DNA from: Arcobacteraceae bacterium
Lineage (GTDB): Bacteria > Campylobacterota > Campylobacteria > Campylobacterales > Arcobacteraceae
DNA: 63,489 bases
Direction: 5' to 3'
NCBI GenBank assembly: GCA_029934475.1
Contig: JAOZMC010000003.1
Coordinates: 1-63,489, forward strand
Part shown: one piece after another, positions 62,624 to 63,489 of the stretch
How the letters are laid out: each line of letters begins with the position of its first letter
How positions within the stretch are numbered: the stretch's first letter is position 1
Notes under the pieces: model-generated
Database searches by the model: none
Told to the model about the DNA's origin: nothing
What the model saw: the letters and a program-made list of their open reading frames with translations, nothing else
Program-made: the position numbers and the translations under genes

Positions 62624-63489
62624 ATGGCAGAAGAAAATGAAATAAATCAATTAGACTTAAAAAATATAATTCAATTGTTGGACTGTGATTTTATTGTTCC
62701 CGACTATCAAAGAGGATATCGTTGGACTTCAATACAAGTCAAGCAACTTTTAACGGATATTTGGGAATTTGCTAAAAAAGAAAATAAGAGCACTAGTGAA
62801 TTTTATTGTTTGCAACCTATTGTTGTAAAAAGAAGAGAAGAAAACAAATATGAAGTTATTGATGGTCAACAAAGATTAACAACAATTTATCTTATTTTAA
62901 AATTTATAGAAAGTGAACATTTAAGAAGAACTTTAAAAGAAGCATACAGTAAAAGCATTTTTAAAATAGATTATGATATTAGGAAAAATAGCAAGACTTT
63001 TTTAGAAAAGGTAGGAGATAATATCATTGATTGTGATTGCAATATTGATTTCTTTCACATTTGTGAAAGCTATAAAGCAATAAAGTCTTGGTTTCAAGAG
63101 AATAACTTTGATTTTAATTCATACAATAAACTTTTAGCTACTTTTTTAGCAAAAGAAGATATAGAATTTCCTGTTAAAGTCATTTGGTATGAAATAGAGG
63201 CAAAAGATAATTCAGCGATTGATATTTTTGTACGTTTAAATATTGGCAAGATACCGTTAACAAACTCAGAGCTAATCAAGGCCTTGTTTTTACAAAAAGA
63301 TAATTTTTCTGACAAGCAGGCAAGTTTAAAACAAATTCAAATTGCTTCAGAATGGGATACTATTGAGAAAACATTGCAAGATAATTCATTCTGGTTATTT
63401 ATTAACAACCCTAATAACTCAATTAAATATGAAAATAGAATTGAATATATCTTTGATTTGATGAAAAAACGTAAAATAGACCCTGAGCT
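62624..63489 (+). CDS. DUF262 (GmrS-like) protein, cut by window edge
   Basis: N-terminal 288 codons of a DUF262 protein running off the right edge. IVPDYQRGYRW, VIDGQQRLTTIYL (the DGQQR motif, a DNase-ParB-like NTPase/nuclease site) and FVRLNIGKIPLTNSELIKAL are typical. Such proteins form type IV restriction enzymes (GmrSD, with DUF1524) or BREX-/SspE-related defences. Much A/T-richer than neighbours, suggesting transfer. SD AAGGATAGTGAAA before ATG 62624. Confidence 0.88.
   Translation, partial: MAEENEINQLDLKNIIQLLDCDFIVPDYQRGYRWTSIQVKQLLTDIWEFAKKENKSTSEFYCLQPIVVKRREENKYEVIDGQQRLTTIYLILKFIESEHLRRTLKEAYSKSIFKIDYDIRKNSKTFLEKVGDNIIDCDCNIDFFHICESYKAIKSWFQENNFDFNSYNKLLATFLAKEDIEFPVKVIWYEIEAKDNSAIDIFVRLNIGKIPLTNSELIKALFLQKDNFSDKQASLKQIQIASEWDTIEKTLQDNSFWLFINNPNNSIKYENRIEYIFDLMKKRKIDPE

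Noticed and set aside
1-63489. CRISPR arrays, insertion-sequence transposases, rRNA genes, integrases
   Set aside because: None seen: no regularly spaced repeats with spacers, no transposase or integrase motifs and no rRNA sequence.

Overview
The window is a low-GC chromosomal segment, probably from a Campylobacterota (Epsilonproteobacteria) member. This rests on protein flavour (S2, EF-Ts, AroB, HemJ, ribosomal proteins), a Rieske / cytochrome b / di-haem cytochrome c trio, the cluster of sodium:solute symporter + DUF4212 + CBS/DUF294 nucleotidyltransferase + DnaQ-like exonuclease, and heavy ATA use. I cannot fix the genus from the sequence alone.

Layout. 1-2.9 kb: accessory left edge with a truncated cytosine-C5 DNA methyltransferase and an AAA/DUF4143 ATPase. 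3-13 kb: msrBA, deaD-trpF-exonuclease, then on the minus strand rpsB-tsf-lolD and petABC. 13.4-22.5 kb: hup, tkt-uvrA, four tRNA genes (Lys, Val, Glu, Asp) and a glycine-betaine/proline ABC transporter proVWX. 22.6-33.3 kb: the complete S10-spc ribosomal cluster (rpsJ to rplO), secY, map and infA; the usual rpmJ-rpsM-rpsK-rpsD-rpoA-rplQ continuation is absent. 33.3-34.2 kb: a long convergent intergenic region full of hairpins and repeats. 34.2-58.8 kb: mostly housekeeping genes (dsbD, psd, hemN, a frameshifted fic, symporter cluster, mscS, aroB, TonB receptor, hemJ, pssA, ilvD, hisF, gdhA, tonB, dCMP deaminase, mrp, lepA, rhodanese). 58.9-63.5 kb: accessory right edge with an AAA ATPase + TOPRIM pair flanked by 26-bp direct repeats, four small genes of unknown role, and a truncated DUF262 (GmrS-like) gene; this looks like the start of a defence island.

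Most notable signals. (1) Three housekeeping genes (proV, aroB, pssA) have no ATG/GTG/TTG where homology demands a start. Each has instead an in-frame AUC or AUU 5-6 nt after a good Shine-Dalgarno sequence and just after an in-frame stop, which suggests relaxed start-codon discrimination. A small ORF after hemJ may use AUA. (2) The AAA-TOPRIM pair is bounded by near-identical 26-bp repeats, as if inserted between two divergent genes. (3) A dispersed element built on the heptamer TAGTCTC sits directly at the 3' ends of petC, proX and infA; the petC and infA copies align over roughly 110 bp. (4) The 33.5-33.8 kb region holds duplicated hairpin motifs whose stems differ in a compensatory way, a candidate structured RNA or repeat element. 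(5) Ten-base-phased A-tracts lie upstream of the hup promoter, and several promoters share the -10 string GATACAAT.

All product calls come from reading translated sequence and recalled family motifs; no database search was run.
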